NCBI GenBank assembly: GCA_016169945.1
Contig: JADLSH010000191.1
Span: 1,763,501-1,827,500, forward strand
DNA length: 64,000 nt
Direction of reading: 5' to 3'
Origin: Trachythela sp. YZ-2020
Lineage: Eukaryota; Cnidaria; Anthozoa; Malacalcyonacea; Clavulariidae
Each line of letters starts with the position of its first letter. Position 1 is the stretch's first letter. Made by a program: the position numbers and the translations under genes. Shown one piece after another: positions 54,601 through 64,000 of the stretch. The notes under the pieces were generated by a model. That model was not told where the DNA came from, searched no databases, and saw only the letters and a list, made by a program, of their open reading frames with translations.

Positions 54601-57600
54601 TTAATGAGTTTGACAAATGTGTAAAATGGTTAAAATGGATTGACTATATCCATACGCTGTTACAGAAAGAATATTTGTTTTTAAATTCTACAGGTCATTG
54701 TGGCTTTATCAGAGAAATCAAGAACTCATATCCCGTATCGTAATTCTCTCCTCACTTCAGTACTAAGAGACAGGTTAGAAGTGAAATATTTGGATCAGTA
54801 TTTCGTGGTGTTGCATGTATTTTGAACAGTTGAGCAGTATAATACAGAAATATACATTTTTTCTTTTAGTTTGGGAGGAAATTGTAGAACAACAATGATT
54901 GCAACTTTATCTATTGACCGCAAGAATATTGATGTAAGTTATCCGGACTAATTAGAAATTGTTGATAGAACCAACTCTAATGTAATTCAAATTATTATTT
55001 CTTCTACTTAGGAGTCCATTTCAACGTGTAGATTTGCACAGAGAGTAGCCATGATAAAGAACGATGCTGTTTTGAATGAAGAAATTGATCCGAAGCTTGT
55101 ATGTTTGCGCATCATACTTTGTCAATTAAACGAAACTTTGTAAAATGAACAAAGGTTTAACTTATAAGGTTTTCTTTCTTACTTTCAGATGATAATGAAA
55201 TTGAAGCAAGAGATTCAACAATTAAAAGACGAACTAGCGATGTCGACAGGCATGGAGTACAAAGGTGAATTGACAGACGAGGATATTGAGAGGTAAGGAA
55301 AGCAGAAATAACACTAATATATTTTTCATTTACCTTTCGATTGGGTAGAAAATTAACGATAAACTTTAAGGTGGGAGGTTATGAACGTGATTGCCTAAAG
55401 AACATGAGGGGAAATGTGTAGATTGTGCAGTATAAGACGCACAGGGAAAGGCGACGTCACGACGTGACTGACACTTTCAAGATATAGTTGTATCGGTTAA
55501 CACAGTATAATAAAATATCATTCAAACAATACGTAGGTTGAAATACATGATCAAAACTTACATTGAAGACAAAGATCCTGAAGCCTCGTTATCAGTTGGT
55601 GCTGATATGAGAAAGATCAACTTGTCATTCAAATTATTCAAGGTATAATGTTCATATTTCAGACAATCCAAGCATATTTCAAACGGATATTTGGTCGCTA
55701 CTTGCCTCCTAAGCAAAAACCTTTAACGGTTTTTTCTATTATTATTTTAGGGTCATGTCTTGGATAGAAAAGCAAGCAATTCTCCTGATACTGCGAGCCG
55801 TGCGAGGTGCGTTGTATTTTGGTGTATTAATTTCCTTAAGGCCTGTGTTCACACGATTTGATTTGTCGGATTCAATTCACCTTTTGACGTATGTGATTTC
55901 ACACAATACAGCAACGACTACACTTTTCACCAGGTATGAGCCAATAGCCTTACTCTTGTCAGCAAATCCAGTAAATCACATACGTCAAGAGGATAATTGG
56001 ATCGTGTGAACAGACCTTTACTGTGGTTTTCCTGTGTGTGCAGTTAGGTCATCGCATCATGTTATATATCTTTCTCATTACGTGCACAGATCAAGCGATA
56101 CACCACAGGACAGTTCATATCTTAGTGATCAAAATGAAACGAAGAAGCTGAAAGAATTGATTCAACAACGAGACAACGAAATTAGTATCCTTTATCGTCA
56201 TATTGAAGAAAGGTAATTTCTTTGTTATACATTTCGAACGTGCGGTGCCAGAGTAGGTAGTGTCTATACGCTACTAAGCTTCGGGTTAGGCAGTGTAGGC
56301 AGTGTAGGTAGTGTCTATACGCTACTAAGCTTCGGGGTTTTAGAATCAATCTACTTTTCGAGCGAAGGCCCTTTGTTTCCAGACGTAGGACCTTTGTTTC
56401 CAGACGTAGGACCTTTGTTTCCAGACGTAGGACCTTTGTTTCCAGACGTAGGACCTTTGTTTCCAGAGACAGGACCTTGTTTTTCAGACAGACACCTTTG
56501 TTTTGTTTCCAGACCTTTGTTTCTTTCCAGGGACCTTAGACCTTTGTTTCGTAGGACGGGGACCTTTGTTTCCAGACGGATTCACCTTTGTTTCCAGACA
56601 ATTGTTTTTTTTGGGCCTTCGCTCAAAACGTCGAAGTTCTTGTTGTATTTTCCAGGTAGATTGATCCTAAAGACCTGAAGCAATTTGTTCTACATTTGCC
56701 TGCTCCCTGATTGTGAGCCTACTTACACGATAACGTTTGCCATATAGTACATACAGTAATTCCTTCGTTAGTATCAAGAGCTTTAACTTTGGGTTCGTTC
56801 TCTTGCTTGTCAAACTCTTTTACACAACAGAGCAGGGCAATCTCTTACCCAGACTCTTCCCTTGCTCAAGCAATGTTTTCAAAGCTACAAATAAAGTGAC
56901 TTAAGTCACATCATATTCTAATGTCAATGCTGTATCTCACTTGATTACGCGGTTGACTTAAACTGTTAATTTAAGTTAAATCATACTAAGTTAAACCATA
57001 AGTGAAGTCGACGTACGCGATAGCCGAAGTGACAGAGTATAACAATACCAGACAGTCGATAAGTGCGAGAGTAAATAGCATCACTACTTATGCAAAATTG
57101 GGATAATTGTCAATAATTGTCAAAAAAGAGTGGGTTTATAGGTTCATGTTATTTAAACTGAGGCGATTTCGTAGGCTTGGACATGAAGGATCTTTTGTGT
57201 GTGGTCAAGAAAAACCCATTGTTGGAGAATTTCAATTCATGGGGAGTTTTGAGGATTTGAAGGATACATCGCAATGTAACCATACCGGTCCACTTATGTC
57301 CTGTTGTGTATCTTGCAAAACATTCATATCTTACGAAAGTTATGTTAAGGTGAATGTGAAACACTCTGGTTCACACCTCAAAGCAGAAACCGATGGCTCA
57401 TCATATCTTAGAGCAGAATCAGATTCATGGTTTATCGAACAACTGGATTTAAAATCTTTGAAAACCCTCGCTAAACTTAAGTTAGAAATGGAAAACTACA
57501 CTATCAAAGAGCTGCGGGATTTGTATCGTAAGTCCCGCGTGGCCATCCACGCAAATTTCACGAATAACCGTCATATCCACGAAGAGATCATGCGAGAGAT

Positions 57601-57880
57601 TGAAACATGTGCAGTGGTGAATAAGAGTGAAAGACGACGTGAAAATCTGGAGTTAAAACGAGCCTCATCTTTGGCAAAGTATAATGAAACATTGAAGGAG
57701 TTTCATCAAGCACACGAGAGATTGGTTGATATTACACAGATGAAGATTGAGGCTGAGGAATTACATACTTGTTTGATGGAGAAATTGCAGAAAACTAAGG
57801 TGGCACATGACGAGATTGTAACTCAACATTCTCGAGAATTTAAACCTCGTCTACGGCGAGAACGAAAAAACTCTATGTGA
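51607..57880 (+). CDS. KIF6: Kinesin-like protein KIF6
   Basis: Kinesin-9 family motor, linked to cilia. Exons: 51607-51666, 51890-51999, 52405-52479, 52569-52611, 52850-52954, 53306-53415, 53486-53568, 53672-53718, 53832-53950, 54265-54352, 54694-54773, 54870-54933, 55012-55098, 55189-55292, 55537-55642, 55751-55806, 56090-56212, then a probable tail exon 57142-57880; 732 residues in all (human 814). P-loop GQTGSGKT (95-102), switch I NQASTRSH (215-222) and switch II DLAGSE (248-253) are intact. LHYLEQVIVALSEKSRTHIP, LGGNCRTTMIATLS and QRDNEISILYRHIEE match KIF6 closely. The tail exon is joined only on phase and acceptor evidence. Confidence 0.92.
53100..53210. repeat. About 29-bp C-rich minisatellite in KIF6 intron 5
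   Basis: Four imperfect copies of a GCAATCCCTCCCCC..TAAGAAAATC unit. Confidence 0.65.
54020..54620. repeat. Related repeats in KIF6 introns 9 and 10
   Basis: 54124-54235 and 54430-54612 share TATAATAAACGACTTCAA, TTACCGTGGTATCAAGACAA and GCTCATGAATTATTAATGAG. The first also has an inverted arm (TTTATTATAGTGATTT near 54038). This suggests two insertions, or one duplicated insertion, of the same MITE flanking exon 10. Confidence 0.65.
55839..56017. mobile_element. Harbinger-like MITE (179 bp) in KIF6 intron 16
   Basis: Inverted ends AGGCCTGTGTTCACACGAT and ATCGTGTGAACAGACCT are flanked by TTA on both sides (55836-55838, 56018-56020), the 3-bp target type of PIF/Harbinger. Inner inverted arms TTGACGTATGTGATT/AATCACATACGTCAA are also present. 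Confidence 0.75.
56355..56640. mobile_element. MITE-like element with 20/21-bp minisatellite before KIF6 tail exon
   Basis: Ends CGAGCGAAGGCCC and GGGCCTTCGCTC are inverted repeats. Inside, CCTTTGTTTCCAGACGTAGGA repeats about five times (56369-56465) and then decays. Each unit contains TTTGTTTCCAG, which resembles a 3' splice site. Confidence 0.7.
57142..57880 (+). CDS. Probable KIF6 tail exon (or separate ORF)
   Basis: A 245-codon open region. An acceptor TTTATAG at 57135-57141 leaves phase 2, exactly matching the open phase of KIF6 exon 17 (ends AG, 56212). It therefore may encode the KIF6 tail, with the second half predicted as coiled coil (EFHQAHERLVDITQMKIEAE, LMEKLQKTKVAHDEIV). A stand-alone start ATG exists at 57146. 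The first part has CNHTGPLMSCCVSC, a cysteine cluster I do not recognise. Similarity to the vertebrate KIF6 tail is not convincing by eye. Confidence 0.55.
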
Positions 57881-59924
57881 ATAAACACTTTGTGTATTGT
57901 TAAAAATATCTTCTCTATTTGTTAAACTGGAATGTATTATAACAACATTAAAACAGCATTAAATGATATATAACAAATAAACAGCATTAAAATAATAATT
58001 AAATAGCAGCATTAAAATGATATATAACAAATAAACAGCATTAAAGTAATAATTAAATTAACAACATTAAAACAGAATTAAAATTATATATAACAAATAA
58101 ACAGCATTGAAGTAATAATTAAATTAACAGCATTAAAACAGAATAAAAAAGATAGTTTTATGACTGTTGCAGTAACCTGACGTGCGAGTTGAACCCATTA
58201 AGAAAAGATTTAAGAACATTAATAGACGCAAAGATTTGGTTGGTACGATTTTATTTTCAAATTATAATTAATACTTTACAAGCCATAATATTGACTAAAA
58301 CATAAAAATGACAGTTGTGGTAGCTCCCCTTCTCGTCAGTATATTCTGGTTACGAACGGTTGACGTTTCTTTCTTGCGATCTATCAAGCTGTATGTGTTC
58401 GTGCGTTTGATCATTATTTCTGTAATTTTATTGTCACTTTCAACTTTAATTTCCACCTTTGACCTACCGTTTGAATATCTTTGTATAATTGCATTGTTTT
58501 CGTCCTGTGTTTAGAATTTCTAGTGGACTAGTACTAATCTTTCTGCCAAAAGCAAAGATCCCCCCCCCTAAATGAACGTTCACCAAATCACGTGTTAGCC
58601 ACCAGAAGAAGCGGGTACTTATCTATTGTTCCTAACTCCCGATAATTTGCATTGAGAGAGTGCAGGGCGAACCAACCATATCGTCCAATGTGAACCCGTG
58701 TTTCAATGTGAAATTACAAACTTTCTTTTATAAAATATCCACCTCATTCACTTTTCTTACCCAAGTATTGCAACTGTCTTTCTTAACGTTTTATGCTAAG
58801 TGGGACCTACTGTAACCAGATTTGTACAATCTATATTTACGCTTGCACACAAGTCTGTACCTAACCGAACTTGTCCAGTCTTTTTGCACTCCTAATCTAT
58901 TTGTTCAGCTTTTAGCTCTATCTCTTGTTTCTATATCTGACTGTACTCCTTTCATCTTTTGACTTGTCTATGCGTTACTTTGTATCTCGTATTCATATGA
59001 ATAAACATATGCTTCAACCATTGTTCCATAACTCGTTGAAAACGCCTACATATTTTAAAACTACTATTTCGAAGTCCCCATGCATAGAGAACATGCATTT
59101 AACTCTTCATCTCAGAACCTCGTCCTGTCTCTTTGTTCTTGAATCTAGAAAAGAACCTTGACATTCTTAGCTTTGAAGTCTCTTTCATCCTATTCTCTCG
59201 TGTAGTTCCCACAACTTTCAAGGTACCATGGTCCGTTTAGTTTTGTAAACTCAAAAATTTGCAATATCAACTATTTAAACTTGTACGTCCATATGTCATC
59301 TTCCACGAAACGTCTTTGTGTAAAGGATAGGCAGCCTCACTGCAGCAGTTAAATCGTATTTTAACAATTCTTTTAACTAACACTGCGGCACCTGCTTAAT
59401 ACCTGCTCACATCCTTAGAGTCTGCGTCGCCGTTAACTAGACTTCCTCAATACGTTGTTATAGCCTGCTCAACATGAAGCCTTCAAGGAGTCGAGCCGGG
59501 CTATATGACCGAAGCGGACACGAGACTCTCTCCGCTTAAAAAAGGTTGTGTTATAATTATGGATGTAATTAACATTGAGACTTGTGTGCGCTTAGAAGGG
59601 GTGTCTGTTAATATTGATTTAACTGTACAAGAATTGCTTTTGCTCAAAGATTACGAGTACATAAATCTGAATAATAATTGGATAGCTCGATTAAAATTGC
59701 TGACAGTCATGTGGAAATCAAGACTGTATTTACAACGAACAGTAATGTGGCAAATCTATCGTGTGAGGAAATCTATCTTGTTGCCTTCCGTCCAGGAAAA
59801 GCCTAGAGGAATAGCCTGATTGGAGCAACACGCGGCATACGTCGTACACATTTTGTGGTTAGCCAAGTAAAGCATAACCTGCTGTATAGTAAAACCACCA
59901 CAACACAACAGCTCAGGCAGCAAA
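57881..59924. other. Intergenic stretch between KIF6 and MARVEL gene 1
   Basis: 57950-58145 is an AT-rich tandem repeat (AACAAATAAACAGCATTAAA, about 70-base period, three to four copies). The rest, including short open frames near 58308, 58925 and 59505, shows no recognisable domain. The MARVEL 1 promoter should lie close to 59820-59924. Confidence 0.5.
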
Positions 59925-60476
59925 ATGGACGAAGCAGCAGCAGCGGCGAACCAACAACAAAATGAAACACAAAGTTTCCTCAATTTTGAGTTCTTCCGTG
60001 ATACATGGGTGGGACGGTTGAAAATTGTGGAATTACTTCTCAGTCTCCTTGCAGCTGCGCTCGTGCCTGCGTCCGTGTATGGGCATGAAGCTGGATTTGG
60101 TTTCATGAGTTTTGTCGCTTGGACAGCTTTTATTTGCACACTGATTGACTGTTTTCTACATCTGATTCGAGATATCTGGGAAAAGTTGGTATTTCTTAGA
60201 GATCACCCTGAAATCTATCTTGTCTTATGCCTTCTTGGAACGATTGGGCTCTGTCTGGGTTCAATCATCGAACTAGCAGTCTCTACGTACGCGAAGAATC
60301 CAAGTATGGCTAGAGCTTCGGGAATTTTTGGCTTTTTCGTGATGTTAGCGTTCGCTATAGAGGCTTTTCTGCATTTTCAGAGCTTCAAACAGAAAGTGGA
60401 GGAGCGACGGGAGAGGCAAGAGAGGTCTGGTACCCAGCCAGATGAAGTCTTCACTGATATCAGATACGATACATAA
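59925..60476 (+). CDS. MARVEL-domain four-pass membrane protein 1
   Basis: 183 residues, single exon. After a polar N-terminus, four hydrophobic segments lie at about 33-53, 63-85, 97-118 and 131-150. A WVGRLKIVELLLSLLAAALV start and FMSFVAWTAFICTLIDCFLH second helix fit the MARVEL fold of the MAL/plasmolipin/CMTM group. These act in membrane apposition and vesicle transport. The C-terminus is charged (FKQKVEERRERQERS). It is paralogous to the gene at 61966 and the broken copy at 61221. Confidence 0.82.
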   Translation: MDEAAAAANQQQNETQSFLNFEFFRDTWVGRLKIVELLLSLLAAALVPASVYGHEAGFGFMSFVAWTAFICTLIDCFLHLIRDIWEKLVFLRDHPEIYLVLCLLGTIGLCLGSIIELAVSTYAKNPSMARASGIFGFFVMLAFAIEAFLHFQSFKQKVEERRERQERSGTQPDEVFTDIRYDT

Positions 60477-60712
60477 AACGAGACTTTGCGATATACAATT
60501 ATATTGAACTTGGTTTTGTTAAAAAACTATACGATTATAATGTACTTGGTTTTTCTTAAGAAATTGTTATTTTATCTGCTATATACTACTTTATGTAAAC
60601 TTATTAGGTCAAAACTATGCATGCATTAATATGATAAATGATGTTTAATCAAATTTTGTTGGTAGAGGTTTTGTCTGGAATGTTCTCTTTAGGTTTGTTA
60701 ACAATGTTCAGT

Positions 60713-60960
60713 AAAACTGAACTAAACTAACTTTATTTATATTGGATAGCTCTATCAGCCCTACAGACTCAGTAACTAAGGGTCATTCCTTATTGGCCCA
60801 GTGAACCCAAACTAAACTAACTTTATTTATATTGGATAGTTCTATCAGTTTTAAACTGTTCTTCCTAGAGGTCCAGTAAGGGTCATCTCTTATTGGTTTA
60901 GTGTTATACTACAGGAGGAAACCAGAGAACCAGCTGGTGAAAACCTACGGTGTTTGTTTG
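60713..60960. repeat. Duplicated retroelement-like tail sequence
   Basis: AAACTAAACTAACTTTATTTATATTGGATAG occurs twice in effect; it is shown here as AACTTTATTTATATTGGATA at about 60728 and 60820. Both are followed by CTATCAG and a GGTCAT..CTTATTGG block. It resembles a dispersed coral-type repeat, but I cannot name it. Confidence 0.5.
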
Positions 60961-61220
60961 ATAGAGTCAAACTGGAAGTGCTCTTCTTATTAAGTCTTCT
61001 CACCTGCAACTAAGGCGAAACGTATAGTGGAAGTCCATGCACTGCCCTTGCACCAATATCTCTTAGAATTATAGGCTAGTATTAAGTACCTCGTGACACG
61101 GATATGAACATGAATGTGGGGATCAAATTACAAATAGTTCAACCAATGAGAGTATTGCTTAATTTTTAAGACTATGCATATGTTAATAATATGTAAACAT
61201 AATATGTAAACTATGGTGAA

Positions 61221-61580
61221 GCCTTCAAGATGGCTACGAAGAAAGCCGCATGTCTTTTCTTGACTTCACATATTTGTATATGTCTAAGATTGGCTGTCTT
61301 AAAGTCGTGGAATTCTTTACTTCATAGCTGTTTTTAAGTACTATTATTATTATCCTGATTATGACTATCATTATCCTGATTATGACTATATTATTATCCT
61401 GATTATGACTATATATTGTGATTTAATATCGATTTATGAGTTTTGTTGCGTGGACTACATTCATCGGCGCCGCAATAGATATTATTCTTCTTCATCTTCT
61501 ACGACTCTGGGATAGACTGGTGTTCGTTCGTACTTACCCACAAATCCTAGTGTGTTTATGTTTTGTTGGTTATAACACGT
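61221..61580 (+). pseudogene. Broken MARVEL-domain gene copy
   Basis: 61221-61329 aligns with the start of the gene at 61966: CCTTCAAGATGG, then in another frame FLDFTYLY, KVVEFFTS and TAG stop where the intact gene has a Leu codon (TTG). A microsatellite (TTATCCTGATTATGAC, 61339-61413) then interrupts. 61435-61576 aligns with FMSFVAWTTF..IDII and LWDRLVFVRTYPQILVCLCF, with one extra Leu codon. The rest is missing. A decayed tandem duplicate of MARVEL 2. Confidence 0.85.
61339..61413. repeat. 18-bp tandem repeat inside MARVEL pseudogene
   Basis: About four copies of TTATCCTGATTATGACTA. Confidence 0.7.
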
Positions 61581-61965
61581 TACTTGATCCCGGGACTGTT
61601 GTGTGATGTCATCTCCCTATCGCATGGGAGCTCTTTTGTGAAATTAAGGGCGACTCTTAATAATAGTGAACTAACTACTAAGAGACAGCCTTGGGACTAG
61701 TCTGCGAACCGTCTATATACAGTCCACCTTCACTATAAATTTTACGGAGTTGTGACTCCTTCAAATTTACAGTGTTGGGACTAAGCTGTTCAAGCTCTAT
61801 TAAACTGTCACTATTTCAACCAATGAAAATATCGCTTACAATTTTGAAACCTGATCAGCTTGTCTGCCAGATGGTAGCCTCCCCCGCCCCCTCCCCCCTC
61901 CACTTTCAAACGCCTGCTACGCAGGCTAGCCAGATGGCGTTAGCTTACATCACGGATCCTTCAAG

Positions 61966-62487
61966 ATGGACGAACAAACAAAGGAACCCGCATCTGGAAC
62001 TGAAGAAAATAAACCATTTCTGGACTTCGCATATTTATATTCCTCATGGGTTGGTCGTTTCAAAATCGCCGAGTTCTTTACTTCATTGCTAGCCGGTGCT
62101 TTAGTACCGGGCACTGTTTACAAACATGGTGGCGGTTTTGAATTTATGAGCTGTGTCGCTTGGACTACTTTTGTCAACGTGGTTATAGATATTATTCTTC
62201 ATCTTGTACGAGTCTGGGATAAACTGGTATTTGTTCGTACTTATCCACAAGTCCTAGTTTGTTTGTGTTTTCTTGGTTCCATCTCGTTATTCATCGCTGG
62301 TCTTGTGGAGGTTGGTATTTCACAGTATGCAGAAGATCCCGGCCAAGGTTATGCATCTGCACTATTCGCGATCATGTGTTGTGTCGTGTTGGCCATCGAG
62401 TGTTTTGTACACTACAGAAGTTATCGTCAAAAACAGCAAGAACGAGCTACAGAAATGACCGCTATTGATGATCCCAACTTTTACTAG
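61966..62487 (+). CDS. MARVEL-domain four-pass membrane protein 2
   Basis: 173 residues, single exon. WVGRFKIAEFFTSLLAGALV, FMSCVAWTTFVNVVIDIILH, VLVCLCFLGSISLFIAGLVE and ASALFAIMCCVVLAIECFVH are the four membrane segments. Segment order and the conserved WVGR and VAWT motifs match gene 1. The C-terminal tail is short and polar. Start at the first ATG in the context TTCAAGATGG, which is also kept in the pseudogene. A dead retrotransposon inserts about 33 bases after the stop. Confidence 0.84.
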   Translation: MDEQTKEPASGTEENKPFLDFAYLYSSWVGRFKIAEFFTSLLAGALVPGTVYKHGGGFEFMSCVAWTTFVNVVIDIILHLVRVWDKLVFVRTYPQVLVCLCFLGSISLFIAGLVEVGISQYAEDPGQGYASALFAIMCCVVLAIECFVHYRSYRQKQQERATEMTAIDDPNFY

Positions 62488-62520
62488 ACATTGATAACTG
62501 TGACTCCTTCGAAAAGGGCT

Positions 62521-64000
62521 AGAGATAGATAGATAGATTATTTAATAACTTATAACTCGCAGCCTCGGTACTATACTTCGGCTGAATAACGTTAAGTTTA
62601 CAGAAATATTAAACAATAATTTAGGTTAAATAATTTAGGTGTCCATATAAAAAGAAATATAAAATTAATGAAACTGTTTATGCTAAGTATTTACATAGGC
62701 TAAAAACACATTAGGTATGCCATATATGTACTAGAATTACAATTAATAAAATCGAATTACAATTAATTTAAATCTAATTGTCTATAGTTAGGGACTTGAA
62801 ATGTTCTTCTTTCTCTTAGAGACACCTCAGAAGAGTTTAATGGCGGTGATAAATGATGTAATTTGTTTTGTGGATCATTAACAATATTTTCAAAAAGTTT
62901 AGTTGTCTGGTTCTGTCTTCGGTCGGCCAGTGACACAAGACCTAGTTCGTTAAGTGCATTTTCATGCCGATGTTCAGGAAAAATTATCCTGCAAGTACGT
63001 TTTTGAAGTTTTTCGAGATCATCCGAAAGATATTTTGGAAGAGAGTCATGAAACACTTCACACGTTCTTCACACGCATATTCAGCAACTGGCCGAACACA
63101 AGTGACATAAAACAAAAGAAGATCCTTTGGTGGTAATTTAGCTCGTTTCAATTGCCTCAAAAAAATATAAGCGAGATGAAACCTTTTTACATACGTTCTC
63201 GATATGTGTTTTCCATTTAAGATCGTCAGAGATGGATAGGCCAAGAAGTTTTGCACACGAGACCACTTCAATTTCTTTATTGTTGATTGATAATGACAGC
63301 GTCGAATTCGGCATTCGCAGTTGAAAAGCCAATACGAAATTCTTTACACTTAGATTCCTTTAACTGCATACCATCATTCCTAGACTTCGAGGCGAATTCA
63401 TTAACATAAACTTGCATTGCACTAGAGTAATTTATCACGACTAGGAAAAGCCATGGTCCTAGCTTTGTCCATTGTGGGACACCTGCCGGTACGGTTTTCC
63501 CTTCGGAAAAACAGTCGTCACTCAGCTTAACTCTTTGACTACGATCTGTTAGAAAATCTAATATCCAGTGCAATATAGGTTTTGGAATATCGTATTTTGA
63601 CAATTTGACCGACAGAAGACGATGGTCTATCATGTCAAAGGCTTTACGAAAGTCAAAAAGCATTAATCTGTTTGTGGAGCCGTTGCCGTCTCTGCTTTTG
63701 TTCCAAGAATGCAGAATGCTAATCAGGGCATACGTGGTGCTTGAATTTGGGATGGTTCCAAATTGCCTTTTATCAATCTTAGCTAATACTGCAGGTTTTA
63801 GGTGTCGTTCGACTACAAAGTCTTCGGCTAGTTTTGATAAAATAGGGGTCAAGGATATTGGTCGCAAATGGTTGTTAATATCAGTTATGGGTTTCTTTTT
63901 GGGGATAGCTACAATATCAGCCTCCTTCCACGATTGCGGGACACAGCATTCACAATAAGAACAATTAAATTTAGAATATTTTTAACTGGAAGCTCTAAGA
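62521..64000 (-). pseudogene. Degenerate non-LTR retrotransposon, reverse transcriptase part (runs off the window)
   Basis: Read on the minus strand from 64000 down. QSWKEADIVAIPKKKPITD and LRPISLTPILSK open the RT domain, followed by FDFRKAFDMIDHRLL (RT motif A-like, FDFRKAFD) and GVPQWTKLGPWLFLVVIN (motif B). The block with the YxDD catalytic motif is missing: sequence jumps to VNEFASKSRNDGMQL. KLLGLSISDDLKWKTHIENV and the C-terminal LEKLQKRTCRIIFPEH follow in shifted frames, with at least three frameshifts. The element's 3' end has an (ATCT)n tail at 62521-62538. A CR1/L2/Jockey-like clade is likely. Confidence 0.88.

Noticed and set aside
59505..59819. 104-codon plus-strand open frame upstream of MARVEL gene 1
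   Set aside because: No domain, no family resemblance and no splice or promoter support.

Overview
The window is eukaryotic nuclear DNA from an invertebrate animal, most likely a cnidarian (an anthozoan such as a coral or octocoral would fit; this is inference). The sequence is AT-rich, has GT-AG introns of about 70 to 1500 bp, at least one U12-type AT-AC intron, many small non-autonomous DNA transposons, and a gene set typical of animals (SIRT2, AIDA, VRK, BAF, BRMS1L, EIF1AD, TSNAX, APLF, legumain, KIF6). All exon models were built by hand: splice sites were chosen so that phases close and the protein matches family sequence known from memory. No alignment or expression data were available.

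Region 1 (1-15.6 kb) starts inside the 3' half of a SIRT2 gene (+). It continues into four tandem copies of a 3.2-4.5 kb unit. Each unit begins inside a SIRT2 exon, carries a foldback transposon with a 10-bp minisatellite (core AACTCTCATC/GATGAGAGTT), one SIRT2 penultimate exon, and a two-exon, four-EF-hand calcium-binding gene on the minus strand. It ends in a polypurine tract. Only the first unit keeps the SIRT2 last exon, so units 2-4 carry orphan SIRT2 exons.

Region 2 (15.7-24 kb) holds AIDA (+), an intronless RING/B-box gene (-), an intronless carbohydrate sulfotransferase (-) and a small CIMIP1/C20orf85-like ciliary gene (+).

Region 3 (24.6-35.2 kb) is a compact chromatin and cell-cycle cluster: VRK kinase (-) head-to-head with its known substrate BAF (+), then BRMS1L (-), a Sin3/HDAC subunit gene of 15 exons with an AT-AC intron, then EIF1AD (-). 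BANF1, EIF1AD and BRMS1 are also linked in human 11q13, so this looks like old synteny.

Region 4 (35.2-51 kb) has a 2.8 kb intergenic stretch, an intronless BTB-BACK-Kelch gene (+), intronless TSNAX (-) head-to-head with the repair factor APLF (+), and legumain (-). APLF holds a five-fold tandem duplication of the exon/intron boundary of its first PBZ zinc finger.

Region 5 (51-64 kb) holds KIF6 (+, 17 exons plus a probable tail exon), two MARVEL-domain membrane proteins (+) with a broken third copy between them, and a dead non-LTR retrotransposon (-) that runs off the right edge. Introns and spacers contain hAT-, piggyBac- and Harbinger-like MITEs with visible target-site duplications, a tRNA-derived SINE and several minisatellites.
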